Source of the DNA: Mycobacterium paraense | GTDB lineage: Bacteria > Actinomycetota > Actinomycetes > Mycobacteriales > Mycobacteriaceae | Assembly: GCF_002101815.1 (NCBI RefSeq) | Contig: NZ_LQPM01000003.1 | Coordinates: 124,001-188,000, forward strand | Reading direction: 5' to 3' | DNA: 64,000 nucleotides | Shown: piece after piece, positions 33,491 through 42,312 of the stretch | Numbering within the stretch: position 1 is the stretch's first letter | Layout of the letters: each line of letters opens with the position of its first letter | Notes under the pieces: generated by a model | Told to the model about the DNA's origin: nothing | The model's database searches: none | Seen by the model: only the letters and a program-made list of their open reading frames with translations | Position numbers and translations under genes: made by a program

Positions 33491-33505
33491 GAGAATGCTA
33501 TTCTC
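33491..33505 (+). promoter_or_regulatory. Palindromic operator GAGAAT-GCT-ATTCTC
   Basis: A perfect six-base inverted repeat around three bases, 18 bases before the first gene of the kinase-SDR-ACAD-TetR-reductase operon. TATTCT within it (33499-33504) could serve as a -10 box, so the bound protein would cover the promoter. The TetR encoded at 36682 is the natural candidate ligand-responsive repressor. Confidence 0.6.
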
Positions 33506-33522
33506 TGCGCGGAGAGCGGGGT

Positions 33523-34578
33523 GTGCAGCGTATGACGAGTGTCAGCGAATCCCAACTGGACGCGGGCGTTCTGGCCCGTTGGCTCGATGCCAACGACGCA
33601 CCGGGCGGCGGCGAGCAACCGGTGCTGGAACCGCTGAAGGGCGGTTCGCAGAACACCCTCTACCTGGTCGAGCGGGGCGGACAGCGCATGGTCCTCCGGA
33701 TGCCCGGCGCCCGCGCCGATGCGGCCCGCATCGACGGCCTGCTGCGGGAAATCCGTCTGGTCCGCGTGCTGTCGGGCACCGACGTCCCCCACGCGGCGCT
33801 GGTCGCCGCCGACGACACCGGCGACGTGCTGGGCATGCCGTTCTACGTGATGCAGGCGATCGACGGGTGGAGCCCGATGGACGGCGGGTGGCAGGCGCCG
33901 TTCGACACCGACCTGAGCGCGCGCCGCGGGCTGGCGTTCCAACTCGTCGAGGGCGCCGCCAAGCTCGGCCGGGTGGACTGGCGCGCGCAGGGGCTCGAAG
34001 GCTTCGGCCGGCCGGACGGATTCCACGAACGCCAGGTCGACCGCTGGCTGAAATTCCTCGACGCCTACAAGGTGCGCGAGCTGCCCGGTCTGGACGAGGC
34101 GGCCGACTGGCTGCGCAACAACCGGCCCGCGAGCTATCGGCCGGGCATCATGCACGGCGACTACCAGTTCGCCAACGTGATGTTCGCGCACGGCGAGCCG
34201 GCGCGGCTGGCGGCGATCGTGGACTGGGAGATGACGACGGTCGGCGATCCGCTGCTGGATCTCGCGTGGGCGCTGCTGGGCTACGACGGCGAGGAGCCGA
34301 GCACCGACGGGTTCTACTTGGACATGCAAGGCATGCCGACGCGCAGCGAATTGCTCGCGCGCTACGAGGAAGTCAGTGGGCTTTCCACCGAGAACATCGA
34401 CTACTACCTGGTGCTGGCGAACTGGAAACTGGGAATCGTGCTGGAGAAGACCTATGCGGCCGGCGTGCGCACCGGGAAGGTGGACCCCCAGATCCAGGAC
34501 ACCTTCGGGGCGATGATCCCGCGGCTGATCGCCACCGCGGCCGAGCTGGCGCGGTCCCTGCCGTCGGGAGGCCGCTGA
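33523..34578 (+). CDS. APH-fold acyl-CoA kinase-like protein (ACAD10/11 / LvaA type)
   Basis: A 351-residue kinase-fold protein: KGGSQNTLYLV for nucleotide binding, GIMHGDYQFANVMF (Brenner) and AIVDWEMTTVGDPLLDLAW (metal Asp). The sequence around the last motif is the form seen in ACAD10/11 and LvaA rather than in antibiotic kinases. GTG 33523 is chosen because GGAGAG ends six bases upstream; ATG 33532 would trim three residues. It heads an operon with an SDR and an ACAD10/11-like dehydrogenase, the gene set used to convert 4-hydroxyacyl-CoA through a 4-phospho intermediate. Confidence 0.88.
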   Translation: MQRMTSVSESQLDAGVLARWLDANDAPGGGEQPVLEPLKGGSQNTLYLVERGGQRMVLRMPGARADAARIDGLLREIRLVRVLSGTDVPHAALVAADDTGDVLGMPFYVMQAIDGWSPMDGGWQAPFDTDLSARRGLAFQLVEGAAKLGRVDWRAQGLEGFGRPDGFHERQVDRWLKFLDAYKVRELPGLDEAADWLRNNRPASYRPGIMHGDYQFANVMFAHGEPARLAAIVDWEMTTVGDPLLDLAWALLGYDGEEPSTDGFYLDMQGMPTRSELLARYEEVSGLSTENIDYYLVLANWKLGIVLEKTYAAGVRTGKVDPQIQDTFGAMIPRLIATAAELARSLPSGGR

Positions 34579-34579
34579 A

Positions 34580-35344
34580 ATGGCCTATGCCGAACAGCTT
34601 TTCGACCTCAGCGACCGGGTGGTCCTGATCACCGGCGGCAGCCGTGGCCTGGGCCGCGAGATGGCGTTCGGCGTCGCGCACTGCGGCGCCGACGTGGTGA
34701 TCGCCAGCCGCAACATGGACAACTGTGTGGCCACCGCGAAGGAGATCGAGGCCGAGACCGGCCGTTCCGCCATGCCCTACCAGGTGCACGTGGGGCGGTG
34801 GGATCAACTCGATGGCCTGGTCGACGCGACCTATGAGCGGTTCGGCAAGGTGGACACGTTGATCAACAACGCCGGCATGTCGCCGTTGTACGACAAGCTG
34901 ACCGATGTCACCGAGAAGCTGTTCGACGCGGTGCTCAACCTGAACCTCAAGGGGCCGTTCCGGTTGTCGGCGTTGGTGGGCGAGCGGATGGTGGCGGCCG
35001 GTCACGGATCCATCATCAATGTGAGTACCGCCGGATCGCTGCGCCCGGCACCCGACATCGTGCCCTACGCCGCGGCCAAGGCCGGGCTCAACGCCATGAC
35101 CGAGGCGCTGGCGAAGGCGTTCGGGCCGGCCGTGCGGGTGAACACGCTGATGGCGGGGCCGTTTCTCACCGACGTCAGCAAGGCCTGGAACCTCGACCGC
35201 GCCGAGGGCAAACCGTTCGGCCACCTGGCGCTGCAACGCGCCGGCGACCCGCGCGAAATCGTCGGCGCCGCGCTGTTTTTGGCGTCCGACGCGTCCAGTT
35301 TCACCACCGGCTCGATCCTGCGCGCCGACGGCGGGATCCCCTGA
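34580..35344 (+). CDS. Short-chain dehydrogenase/reductase (SDR)
   Basis: A 254-residue SDR: TGGSRGLG (19-26), NNAGMSPLY, the Ser in INVSTAGS, the Tyr/Lys in PYAAAKAG, and DGGIP at the end. It starts one base after the kinase stop. In the bacterial levulinate pathway an SDR (LvaD) works beside the kinase and the ACAD-like enzyme, so a hydroxyacyl-CoA or ketoacyl-CoA substrate is likely. Confidence 0.93.
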   Translation: MAYAEQLFDLSDRVVLITGGSRGLGREMAFGVAHCGADVVIASRNMDNCVATAKEIEAETGRSAMPYQVHVGRWDQLDGLVDATYERFGKVDTLINNAGMSPLYDKLTDVTEKLFDAVLNLNLKGPFRLSALVGERMVAAGHGSIINVSTAGSLRPAPDIVPYAAAKAGLNAMTEALAKAFGPAVRVNTLMAGPFLTDVSKAWNLDRAEGKPFGHLALQRAGDPREIVGAALFLASDASSFTTGSILRADGGIP

Positions 35345-35417
35345 CAGCCGTGGCGATCGCAAGCGCGGCAAAGCCGGGCGCCGCGGGTCGTCACCAATGA
35401 ACACTTAGGAGTATCGA

Positions 35418-36701
35418 ATGCCTTGGGACTTTTCCACCGAACCGGAGTTCGAGAAGAAGCTGGACTGGATCCGAGAATTCGTCCGCGAGGAGGTGGAACC
35501 CCTCGAGGTGCTGTTTCCGGGCTGTGAGTTCCTGCCACTCAACGACGAGCGGCGCCGCATCGTCGATCCGCTGAAGCAGCAGGTTCGCGACAACGGCCTG
35601 TGGGCACCGCATTTGGGTCCCGAGCTGGGCGGTCAGGGCTTCGGGGCGGTCAAGCTGACGTTGATCAACGAAATCCTCGGCCGAAGCCCTTGGGCGCCAA
35701 TCGTGTTCGGGACCCAGGCACCCGACACCGGCAACGCGGAGATCATCGCGCGCTTCGGAACCCAGGAGCAGAAGGACCGCTACCTGGCCGGCCTGCTGTC
35801 CGGGGAAATCTTTTCGTGCTTCTCGATGACCGAGCCGCAGGGCGGCGCCGACCCCCGGGTCTTCACCACCCGAGCGGTCCGCGACGGCGACGACTGGATC
35901 ATCACCGGGCGAAAGTACTTCTCCTCCAACGCCTCCGTCGCCTCATTCTTCATCGTGGTGGCGATCACCGACCCCGACGTGCCCGTGCATCAGGGCGCCT
36001 CGACGTTCCTGGTCCCCGCCGGAACCCCCGGGCTGAACATAGAAGCCAACCACCACCTCGTCGGCGCGGACCCGCACGAGCCCGGGCATTCCCTGGTGCA
36101 CTACGACGGGGTGCGGGTGGGATCCGACGCGCTGCTCGGCGAAGCCGGTCAGGGCTTCCTGATCTTGCAGACCCGCCTGGCCGGCGGGCGGCTGCACCAC
36201 GCGATGCGCTCGATCGGGATGGCGCAGCGCGCCGTGGACATGATGTCGCGGCGCGCGAAAAGCCGCTTCACCCAGGGCAGCTCGCTGGCCGACAAGCAGC
36301 TGGTGCAGGAGTTCGTCGCCGACTCCTATACCGAATTGATCCCCTTCCGGCTGACCGTGCTACACGCCGCCTGGCTCATCGACAACGGCGACGAGCGCGC
36401 CGCGCGCGCCGAGATCGCCGCCTGCAAGATCCTGGCGTCACAGGTGCTGAAATCGATTGCGCTGCGCGCCATTCAGGTGCACGGCGCCATCGGACTCACC
36501 GACCAACTGCCCCTGGTCAATGTGCTGCTCGGCGGCATCGCGCTCGGGCTGGCCGACGGCCCCACCGAAGCGCACAAGGTCAACCTCGCGCGAATGCTGC
36601 TCAAGGGCTACGAGGCCGAGGACGGGGACTGGCCCAGCGAGATGCTGGATGTCCGGCGCGAGGCGGCCCGCGCCAAATACGGTGAGCTCGTTGACCAATA
36701 G
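35418..36701 (+). CDS. Acyl-CoA dehydrogenase, ACAD10/11-like
   Basis: A 427-residue FAD enzyme. It has FSMTEPQGGADPRVF at the flavin/substrate site, GRKYFSSNAS and the C-terminal AIQVHGAIGLTDQLPL with LADGPTEAHK. The last block resembles the 'RLADGPDEVH' form of ACAD10/11 and LvaC more than ordinary fadE enzymes, whose base is carried in a Y-E-G-T context. ATG 35418 follows TTAGGAGT. The TetR gene overlaps its end by 20 bases. Confidence 0.92.
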   Translation: MPWDFSTEPEFEKKLDWIREFVREEVEPLEVLFPGCEFLPLNDERRRIVDPLKQQVRDNGLWAPHLGPELGGQGFGAVKLTLINEILGRSPWAPIVFGTQAPDTGNAEIIARFGTQEQKDRYLAGLLSGEIFSCFSMTEPQGGADPRVFTTRAVRDGDDWIITGRKYFSSNASVASFFIVVAITDPDVPVHQGASTFLVPAGTPGLNIEANHHLVGADPHEPGHSLVHYDGVRVGSDALLGEAGQGFLILQTRLAGGRLHHAMRSIGMAQRAVDMMSRRAKSRFTQGSSLADKQLVQEFVADSYTELIPFRLTVLHAAWLIDNGDERAARAEIAACKILASQVLKSIALRAIQVHGAIGLTDQLPLVNVLLGGIALGLADGPTEAHKVNLARMLLKGYEAEDGDWPSEMLDVRREAARAKYGELVDQ

Positions 36702-37302
36702 CCGGGTCGTCGCGGCGGTCGAGCGGGCCCTCGACGACCGCCAGCGGGAGGCAACCGAGGAGGTCGAACGCATCCTGGCCGCCGCGGTGCGCGTCATGGA
36801 GCGGGTCGCTCCCGAGGCGCCGCGCGTCAGCGACATCGTCGCGGAGGCCGGCTCGTCGAACAAGGCGTTCTATCGGTATTTCGCCGGCAAGGACGACCTC
36901 ATTCTCGCGGTGATGGAACGCGGCGTGGCCATCGTCGTGTCATACCTGCAACACCAGATGGCCAAGGAGCCCCAGCCGCAGGACAAAGTGGCGCGCTGGA
37001 TCGAAGGCACGCTGGCGCAGGTCGCCGACCCCCATCTGATCAGCATGAGCCGCGCGGCGGCCGGGCAGATGTCTCCCACCAGCCGGCCGGCGACCGACCA
37101 GGAGATGCTGCGGCCGCTGCGCGATCTGCTCGTCGAACCCGTTGCGGCGCTGGGTAGCACCGATGTCGAACGCGATGTCGAAGCGGTGTTCTGCTGCACC
37201 GCCGCGGCCATGCGCCGATACGTCGGATCCGCCGACCGGCCCCAGCCGGACGACATCGCACATCTGGTGGGATTCTGCCTCCGCGGACTGGGCGTCCGAT
37301 GA
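36682..37302 (+). CDS. TetR-family transcriptional regulator
   Basis: A 206-residue regulator. The DNA-binding part has ILAAAVRVMERVAPEAPRVSDIVAEAG, then SNKAFYRYFAGKDDLILAV (about residues 27-72). GTG 36682 overlaps the ACAD gene; TTG 36691 with GGTGAG four bases upstream is an alternative. It overlaps the following reductase by ATGA. Probably controls its own operon through the palindrome at 33491-33505, with an acyl-CoA-type effector. Confidence 0.9.
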   Translation: MSSLTNSRVVAAVERALDDRQREATEEVERILAAAVRVMERVAPEAPRVSDIVAEAGSSNKAFYRYFAGKDDLILAVMERGVAIVVSYLQHQMAKEPQPQDKVARWIEGTLAQVADPHLISMSRAAAGQMSPTSRPATDQEMLRPLRDLLVEPVAALGSTDVERDVEAVFCCTAAAMRRYVGSADRPQPDDIAHLVGFCLRGLGVR

Positions 37303-38273
37303 TGCGCGCCGCCGTCTGCCGCTCCTATGGCTCGCCGGAGGACCTGGTGATCGAGGACGTCCCGGACCCCGTGCCCGGCCCCGGGCAGCTCGTGGTCCGC
37401 GTGCACGCCGCGGCGGTCAACTTCCCCGATGTGCTGCTGATAGCCGGCAAGTATCAGGTCAAGATCCCGGTGCCGTTCATCCCGGGCAGCGAGCTCGCCG
37501 GCGAAGTGGTGGACGTCGGTGACGGCACCCCGTATCGGCGCGGCCAGCGGGTGTCCGCGACCACGCCGACCGGGGCGTTCGCGGAGCAGGCGCTGCTCGA
37601 TGCCGGCGCGGTGGCGCCCATTCCCGACGGCGCCGACTTCGCCTCGGCCGCCGCGTTCGGCGTCACGTATCGAACGGCGTATCACGCGCTGCGGTCGATC
37701 GCCGAAGTGGCGCAAGGCGATTGGGTGGTGATCCTGGGCGCCGCCGGTGGTGTGGGGCTGGCCGCCGTCGATCTGGCGGTCGCGATGAAGGCCCGGGTCC
37801 TCGCCGCGGCGTCCAGCCCGGAAAAGCTCGAGCTGTGCCGGCGGCGTGGCGCGCAGGCCACCGTCGACTACGACCACGAAGACCTCAAAGCGCGCATCCG
37901 CGAGCTCACCGGCGACGCCGCGCGCGTGGTCCTCGATCCCGTCGGCGGATCCTACGCGGAGCCCGCGCTGCGGGGCCTGGCCCGGGGCGGAACGTTCATC
38001 ACCCTCGGCTACGCCTCGGGCAGCATCCCGTCCATCCCGCTGAACCTGGTCCTGCTCAAAGGAATCACCATCCGCGGCATGGAGATCCGCACGTTCATGG
38101 GCGACCGGCCCGACGACGCCGCGCGCGACATGTCCGAGCTGTCGCAGATGTTCGCCGCCGGCACCATCCGGCCCCACATCGGCGCGCGGTTCCCGCTGTC
38201 CGAAACGGCGGCGGCGTTGCGGCACGTCGCCGAGCGCAAGGTGCTCGGCAAGGTCGTCATCGACGTGGCCTGA
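37299..38273 (+). CDS. Zinc-independent MDR oxidoreductase (NADPH:quinone/enoyl reductase type)
   Basis: A 324-residue MDR protein: FNF-type substrate region NFPDVLLIAGKY, then VILGAAGGVGLAAVDLAVAM for NADPH. No catalytic zinc ligands. It is similar to the NADPH:quinone oxidoreductase family 'QorA/TP53I3-like', many of which reduce enoyl or enone substrates. It ends the kinase-SDR-ACAD-TetR operon with an ATGA overlap. The start has two Met codons (37299 and 37302). Confidence 0.92.
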   Translation: MMRAAVCRSYGSPEDLVIEDVPDPVPGPGQLVVRVHAAAVNFPDVLLIAGKYQVKIPVPFIPGSELAGEVVDVGDGTPYRRGQRVSATTPTGAFAEQALLDAGAVAPIPDGADFASAAAFGVTYRTAYHALRSIAEVAQGDWVVILGAAGGVGLAAVDLAVAMKARVLAAASSPEKLELCRRRGAQATVDYDHEDLKARIRELTGDAARVVLDPVGGSYAEPALRGLARGGTFITLGYASGSIPSIPLNLVLLKGITIRGMEIRTFMGDRPDDAARDMSELSQMFAAGTIRPHIGARFPLSETAAALRHVAERKVLGKVVIDVA

Positions 38274-38286
38274 TCGGCCATAGCCG

Positions 38287-40215
38287 CTACGGCGTGATGA
38301 TGTTGAAGTTCTGGTCCGGCTCGTCGAGCACACCCAAGAACGCCTGCAGCGCCGCCTGGTCCCCGGAAATGTCGAGCCCCGGCGAGGCGAAGTCGCCCAT
38401 CGCCGCCGTCAGCAACCGAAACTTCTTGTCCAGCTTGACGGTAACGGACGCCGTCGCCGGGTCGGCCGTCACCTTCCGATAAACGAGCACCCCGTTACGC
38501 AGGGTGAGCCGATAATTGGCGGCCAGGTCGGCGAACGAGATGTCCAGCGCAATGTCGAGGTCCCAGCTGCGCGGCCCGTCGACCCGCAGGGCGAAGCTGT
38601 CGAAGATCTGCTCGGGCGTCAGCTGGTTGAGCATCGAGGCCGACGCCGCGGTCACGGCGGTGCCGAAATTGCCGTCCCGCAGTTCGGTTGCTCCGCTGAT
38701 GAAGAAGTTGCGCCACACGGCGTTCTCCGCGCCGTAGGCCAGCTGCTCCAGCGTGTCGGCGTACAGCGCCCGGGCCGGGGCGTGATCGCTGTCGGTGAAG
38801 ACCGCGTGATCGAGCAGCGTTGCCGCCCAACGGAAGTCACCGGAGTCGAACGCCGCCCGGGCGAGGTCGACGACCCGGTCGATGCCGCCCATCGCGTCGA
38901 CGTAGCGCGGGGCGAGGGCCTCGGGCGGATGGGGCCACAGCCGGCCGGGGTTGCCGTCGAACCAGCCCATGTAGCGCTGGTAGACGGCCTTCACGTTGTG
39001 GCTGACCGACCCGTAGTAGCCGTGCGTGTGCCAGGCCCGTTCCAGCGCGGGCGGCATCTGGAACATCTCGGCGATCTCGGCGCCGGTATAGCCCTTGTTG
39101 AGCAGGCGCAGGGTCTGGTCGTGCAGGTAAGCGTACATATCCCGTTGCAGGGAAAGGAATTCGACGATGCGGTCGCGCCCCCACGTCGGCCAGTGGTGCG
39201 AGGCGAACACCACGTCGGCGCGGTCGGCAAAGGTGTCGATGGCCTCGGTGAGGTAGCCGGACCAGGCGTGCGGGTCACGCACCAGCGCGCCGCGCAGCGT
39301 CAGCAGGTTGTGCAGGTTATGGGTGGCGTTCTCGGCCATGCAAAGAGCGCGGAAACGCGGGAAATAGAAGTGCATTTCGGCGGGCGCCTCGGTGCCGGGC
39401 GCCATCTGGAATTCCATCTCCACGCCGTCGATCGTGTGGGTCTCCCCGGTCTCGCGGATGTCGACGGTCGGCACGATGACGGCCACCTCGCCCGTGGAGG
39501 GGGCCTGGCCGAGACCGCAGCCCACCTGGCCGAACGGCCCACGCGGCAGCAGGGTCCCGTACATGTAGGTGGCCCTGCGCGTCATGGCCGGGCCCGCGTA
39601 GACGTTCTCCTGGACGGCATGCTCGACGAAGCCGTCCGGCGCCAGCACCGCGACCGCTCCGCTGTCCACGTCGGTCTGGGACGTCACGCCGAGTACGCCG
39701 CCGAAATGGTCGACGTGGCTATGGGTGTAGATCACCGCGACGACGGGGCGATCACCGCCGCGGTGCGCGCGATACAGGGCCAGCGCCGCCGCGGCCACCT
39801 CGGTGGAGATCAGCGGATCGATGACGATGACGCCGGTGTCGCCCTCGACGAAGGTGACGTTCGAGATGTCGAAGCCGCGGACCTGATAGATGCCCGGGAC
39901 CACTTCGTAGAGCCCTTGCTTGGCGGCCAGGGTCGACTGGCGCCACAGGCTGGGGTGCACGGACGTCGGCGCGGGCCCATCGAGGAACGAGTAGGCGTCG
40001 TTGTCCCACACCACCCTGCCGTCGGCCGCCTTGATGACGCACGGCGACAGCGCGGCGATGAACCCGCGATCGGCGTCGTCGAAGTCCCGTGTGTCATCCA
40101 CTGGCAGGGAATGCCTGCCATGGGCCGACTCAATGACGGCGGTTGGGGGTTTGTGTTCCACCGCCAATACATTGCCATTAATGCGCCGTCCCGGGAACGA
40201 ACGCAAAGAAGACAT
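38287..40215 (-). CDS. Alkylsulfatase-like metallo-beta-lactamase hydrolase (Rv3762c-type)
   Basis: A protein of about 642 residues with the three-part build of SdsA1/Pdp alkylsulfatases: an MBL domain with the full motif YTHSHVDHFGG, AENATHNLHNLLTLRGA and FASHHWPTWG, then a helical dimerisation domain (about 420-540), then an SCP2-like C-terminal domain ending NIITP. The family cleaves primary or secondary alkyl sulfate esters. Start uncertain: ATG 40215 is used, but GTG 40161 (624 residues) is equally close to the Rv3762c length. No Sec signal. Convergent with the reductase at 37299 and divergent from lpqH. Confidence 0.9.
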   Translation of the reverse strand: MSSLRSFPGRRINGNVLAVEHKPPTAVIESAHGRHSLPVDDTRDFDDADRGFIAALSPCVIKAADGRVVWDNDAYSFLDGPAPTSVHPSLWRQSTLAAKQGLYEVVPGIYQVRGFDISNVTFVEGDTGVIVIDPLISTEVAAAALALYRAHRGGDRPVVAVIYTHSHVDHFGGVLGVTSQTDVDSGAVAVLAPDGFVEHAVQENVYAGPAMTRRATYMYGTLLPRGPFGQVGCGLGQAPSTGEVAVIVPTVDIRETGETHTIDGVEMEFQMAPGTEAPAEMHFYFPRFRALCMAENATHNLHNLLTLRGALVRDPHAWSGYLTEAIDTFADRADVVFASHHWPTWGRDRIVEFLSLQRDMYAYLHDQTLRLLNKGYTGAEIAEMFQMPPALERAWHTHGYYGSVSHNVKAVYQRYMGWFDGNPGRLWPHPPEALAPRYVDAMGGIDRVVDLARAAFDSGDFRWAATLLDHAVFTDSDHAPARALYADTLEQLAYGAENAVWRNFFISGATELRDGNFGTAVTAASASMLNQLTPEQIFDSFALRVDGPRSWDLDIALDISFADLAANYRLTLRNGVLVYRKVTADPATASVTVKLDKKFRLLTAAMGDFASPGLDISGDQAALQAFLGVLDEPDQNFNIITP

Positions 40216-40270
40216 CTGGCCGGTCAAAAGAATTTTCCCTGAACCCCTTCTATGCGGCTCGGCAAACCCG

Positions 40271-40325
40271 CATACTGCCTTGACGGTTCTCAATGCCGAG
40301 GACCGCAACGATCGGGCAAAGGAGA
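40271..40325 (+). promoter_or_regulatory. lpqH promoter candidate and ribosome site
   Basis: CATACT (40271-40276) could be a -10 box, with transcription starting near 40284. TTGACG (40280-40285) has no good partner downstream. AAAGGAGA at 40318-40325 stands four bases before GTG 40330, a strong ribosome site that suits the abundant 19 kDa antigen. Confidence 0.4.
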
Positions 40326-40329
40326 ACAG

Positions 40330-40785
40330 GTGAAGCGTGGACTGACTGTCGTGGCGGCCGGAGCGGCAATTCTCGCCGCGGGTATTGCGGGATGTTCGAG
40401 CAACAAGGGAACTACGGTCACCGGTGGCGGCGTCACGGCGAGCACCGGCGGCACGACGAAGGTCATCATCGACGGCAAGGACCAGAACGTCCAGGGCAGC
40501 ACCGTCTGCACCAAGGCCGCCGGCAACGTGAACATCGCGGTCGGTGGCAGCAACACCGGGATCAGCGTCGTGCTCACCGATGCCAACCCGCCCGGTGTGA
40601 AGGCAGTCCAGCTCGGCAACGTCAACGGTGTGACCCTGCAGTACGCGCAGGGCGGTCAGGGCAACGCTTCCGCGACCAAGGACGGCAACACCTACAAAAT
40701 CACCGGCACCGCCACGGGAGTCGACATGGCCAACCCGATGCAACCGGTGAACAAGCCGTTCGAGATCGACGCGAGCTGCTCTTAG
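40330..40785 (+). CDS. lpqH: 19 kDa lipoprotein antigen LpqH
   Basis: A 151-residue lipoprotein, the TLR2-active surface antigen of slow-growing mycobacteria. The signal peptide [20 protein letters not shown] ends in the lipobox IAGC with Cys22. The mature start SSNKG, the Thr/Gly-rich linker, and core blocks [34 protein letters not shown] and [20 protein letters not shown] match remembered M. tuberculosis LpqH closely. Two Cys (in STVCTK and DASCS) form the conserved disulphide. The linker is shorter than in M. tuberculosis. Confidence 0.97.
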   Translation: MKRGLTVVAAGAAILAAGIAGCSSNKGTTVTGGGVTASTGGTTKVIIDGKDQNVQGSTVCTKAAGNVNIAVGGSNTGISVVLTDANPPGVKAVQLGNVNGVTLQYAQGGQGNASATKDGNTYKITGTATGVDMANPMQPVNKPFEIDASCS

Positions 40786-40791
40786 CCCGCC

Positions 40792-42312
40792 TCAGTTCGA
40801 TGACTCTGCGGGCGGTTGCCACCCGTTGAGTGGCAACCGCACCGTGAACTCGGTGTGGCCCGGCGCGCTGCTGACCGAGATGGTCCCGTTGTGCGCCTTG
40901 ACGACTGCCGAGACGATCGCCAGGCCCAGCCCGGTGCTGCCGCCCTTTCGGGAGCGCGAGGAGTCGCCGCGCGCAAACCGCTCGAAGACCTCCGACTGCA
41001 GCGCCGCCGGGATGCCGGGGCCGTTGTCGATGACCTGCAGCAGGGTGTGCGCCGGCTCGGTGGTCAACTTCGTCGTGACGACGGTGCCCGCGGCGGTGTG
41101 AACGCGGGCGTTGGCGAGCAGGTTCGTCAAGACCTGGTGCAGCCGCGCCGCATCGCCGGTGACGACGACGGGTTCCTCGGGCAGGTCGAGCTCCCACTGA
41201 TGATCCGGCCCGGCCACGTGCGCGTCGCTGACGGCGTCGACCGCCAGCCGCGTCAGGTCGACCGGTTCGCGTTCCAGCGGCCGGCCGGAGTCCAGCCGGG
41301 CCAGCAGCAGTAGGTCCTCGACGAGGCGCGTGATCCGCTCGGTCTCCGACGCCACCCGGCTCATCGCGTGCGCCACCGCCTCGCGATCGTCGCCCATGCG
41401 CTGGGTGAGCTCGGTGTAGCCGCGGATGGCCGCGAGCGGCGTGCGCAACTCGTGACTGGCGTCCGCGACGAACTGGCGAACCCGGGTCTCGCTGGCCTGC
41501 CGCGCCGACAGCGCGGCGGCGATGTGGTCGAGCATCCTGTTCAGCGCGGACCCGAGCTGACCCACCTCGGTGGCCGGATTGGCGTCGGACTCGGCGACCC
41601 GCACCGGCAGCTCGACCTCGCCGCGGTCCAACGGCAAGTCCGCCACCTTGCTCGCGGTTTGCGCGACGCGGCGCAGCGGCGCCAGGGCCCGCCTGATGAT
41701 CACGACGCCGGCGGTGGTCGCGGCCACCAGTGCGATCACTGTGACGATCCCGAGGATGACCAGCATCCGCATCATGGTGGCGTCGACGTTCGACATCGAC
41801 AGGCCGGTGACAATGATGTCCGCGCCGCTGCGGCTCGGGGCGGCGACGACGCGGTAGCGACCGAGCCCGTCGAGGTCGAGCGTTACGGCGTTGCGGCTGT
41901 TGGCAATGTGTTCCAGTTGCGTTTGCGCGGCCGGCGTCAGCGCGGCCCGCGAACCGGCGCTGGTCAGGTATCCGGCGTCGACCGTCTTGCCGTTGCTGAT
42001 CACCGCGGCGACCATCCCGGCGGGCTGGCCCGGGGCATCGAGGAACCGCGGACCGGGGCCCGGCCGCGGGTAATAGAAGTGCGACTCATGGCGCCAGCCG
42101 GGACGTTTCGGCTCCGGATACATCAGTGCCGACCGATAGGAAGCCCCGGCGAGCTGCCCGTCGAGCTGCGCCACCAGGTGGTGCAACAATGCCAGCTCGG
42201 TGGCCGCGGTGATGCCGACGCACACGACGGCGAGAACGACGATCTGCCCGACCAACAGCCGGAGCCGAAGTGACCAGACCCGCCGCGTCCTAGCGGGCTG
42301 GCTTGAGGACAT
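40792..42312 (-). CDS. tcrY: Sensor histidine kinase TcrY
   Basis: A 506-residue membrane kinase: helix 1 about 17-40, extracytoplasmic sensor to about 180, helix 2 about 185-207, HAMP, HisKA with DASHELRTPLAAIRG, and an ATPase domain with NLLANARVHT, DNGPGIP and GSTGLGLAIV. The sensor loop has Pro/Tyr/His-rich FYYPRPGPGPRF. It phosphorylates TcrX. Its start overlaps the tcrX end by 23 bases. The 3' end carries a strong inverted repeat that may help end lpqH transcripts. Confidence 0.95.
   Translation of the reverse strand: MSSSQPARTRRVWSLRLRLLVGQIVVLAVVCVGITAATELALLHHLVAQLDGQLAGASYRSALMYPEPKRPGWRHESHFYYPRPGPGPRFLDAPGQPAGMVAAVISNGKTVDAGYLTSAGSRAALTPAAQTQLEHIANSRNAVTLDLDGLGRYRVVAAPSRSGADIIVTGLSMSNVDATMMRMLVILGIVTVIALVAATTAGVVIIRRALAPLRRVAQTASKVADLPLDRGEVELPVRVAESDANPATEVGQLGSALNRMLDHIAAALSARQASETRVRQFVADASHELRTPLAAIRGYTELTQRMGDDREAVAHAMSRVASETERITRLVEDLLLLARLDSGRPLEREPVDLTRLAVDAVSDAHVAGPDHQWELDLPEEPVVVTGDAARLHQVLTNLLANARVHTAAGTVVTTKLTTEPAHTLLQVIDNGPGIPAALQSEVFERFARGDSSRSRKGGSTGLGLAIVSAVVKAHNGTISVSSAPGHTEFTVRLPLNGWQPPAESSN
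40812..40840 (+). terminator. Hairpin at lpqH/tcrY convergent ends (within tcrY)
   Basis: GCGGTTGCCAC and GTGGCAACCGC form a perfect 11-base stem with a seven-base loop, 26 bases past the lpqH stop and inside the last codons of tcrY. No U-run follows on the plus strand. A U-less hairpin of this strength could end lpqH transcripts in mycobacteria while being translated through on the other strand. Confidence 0.5.
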
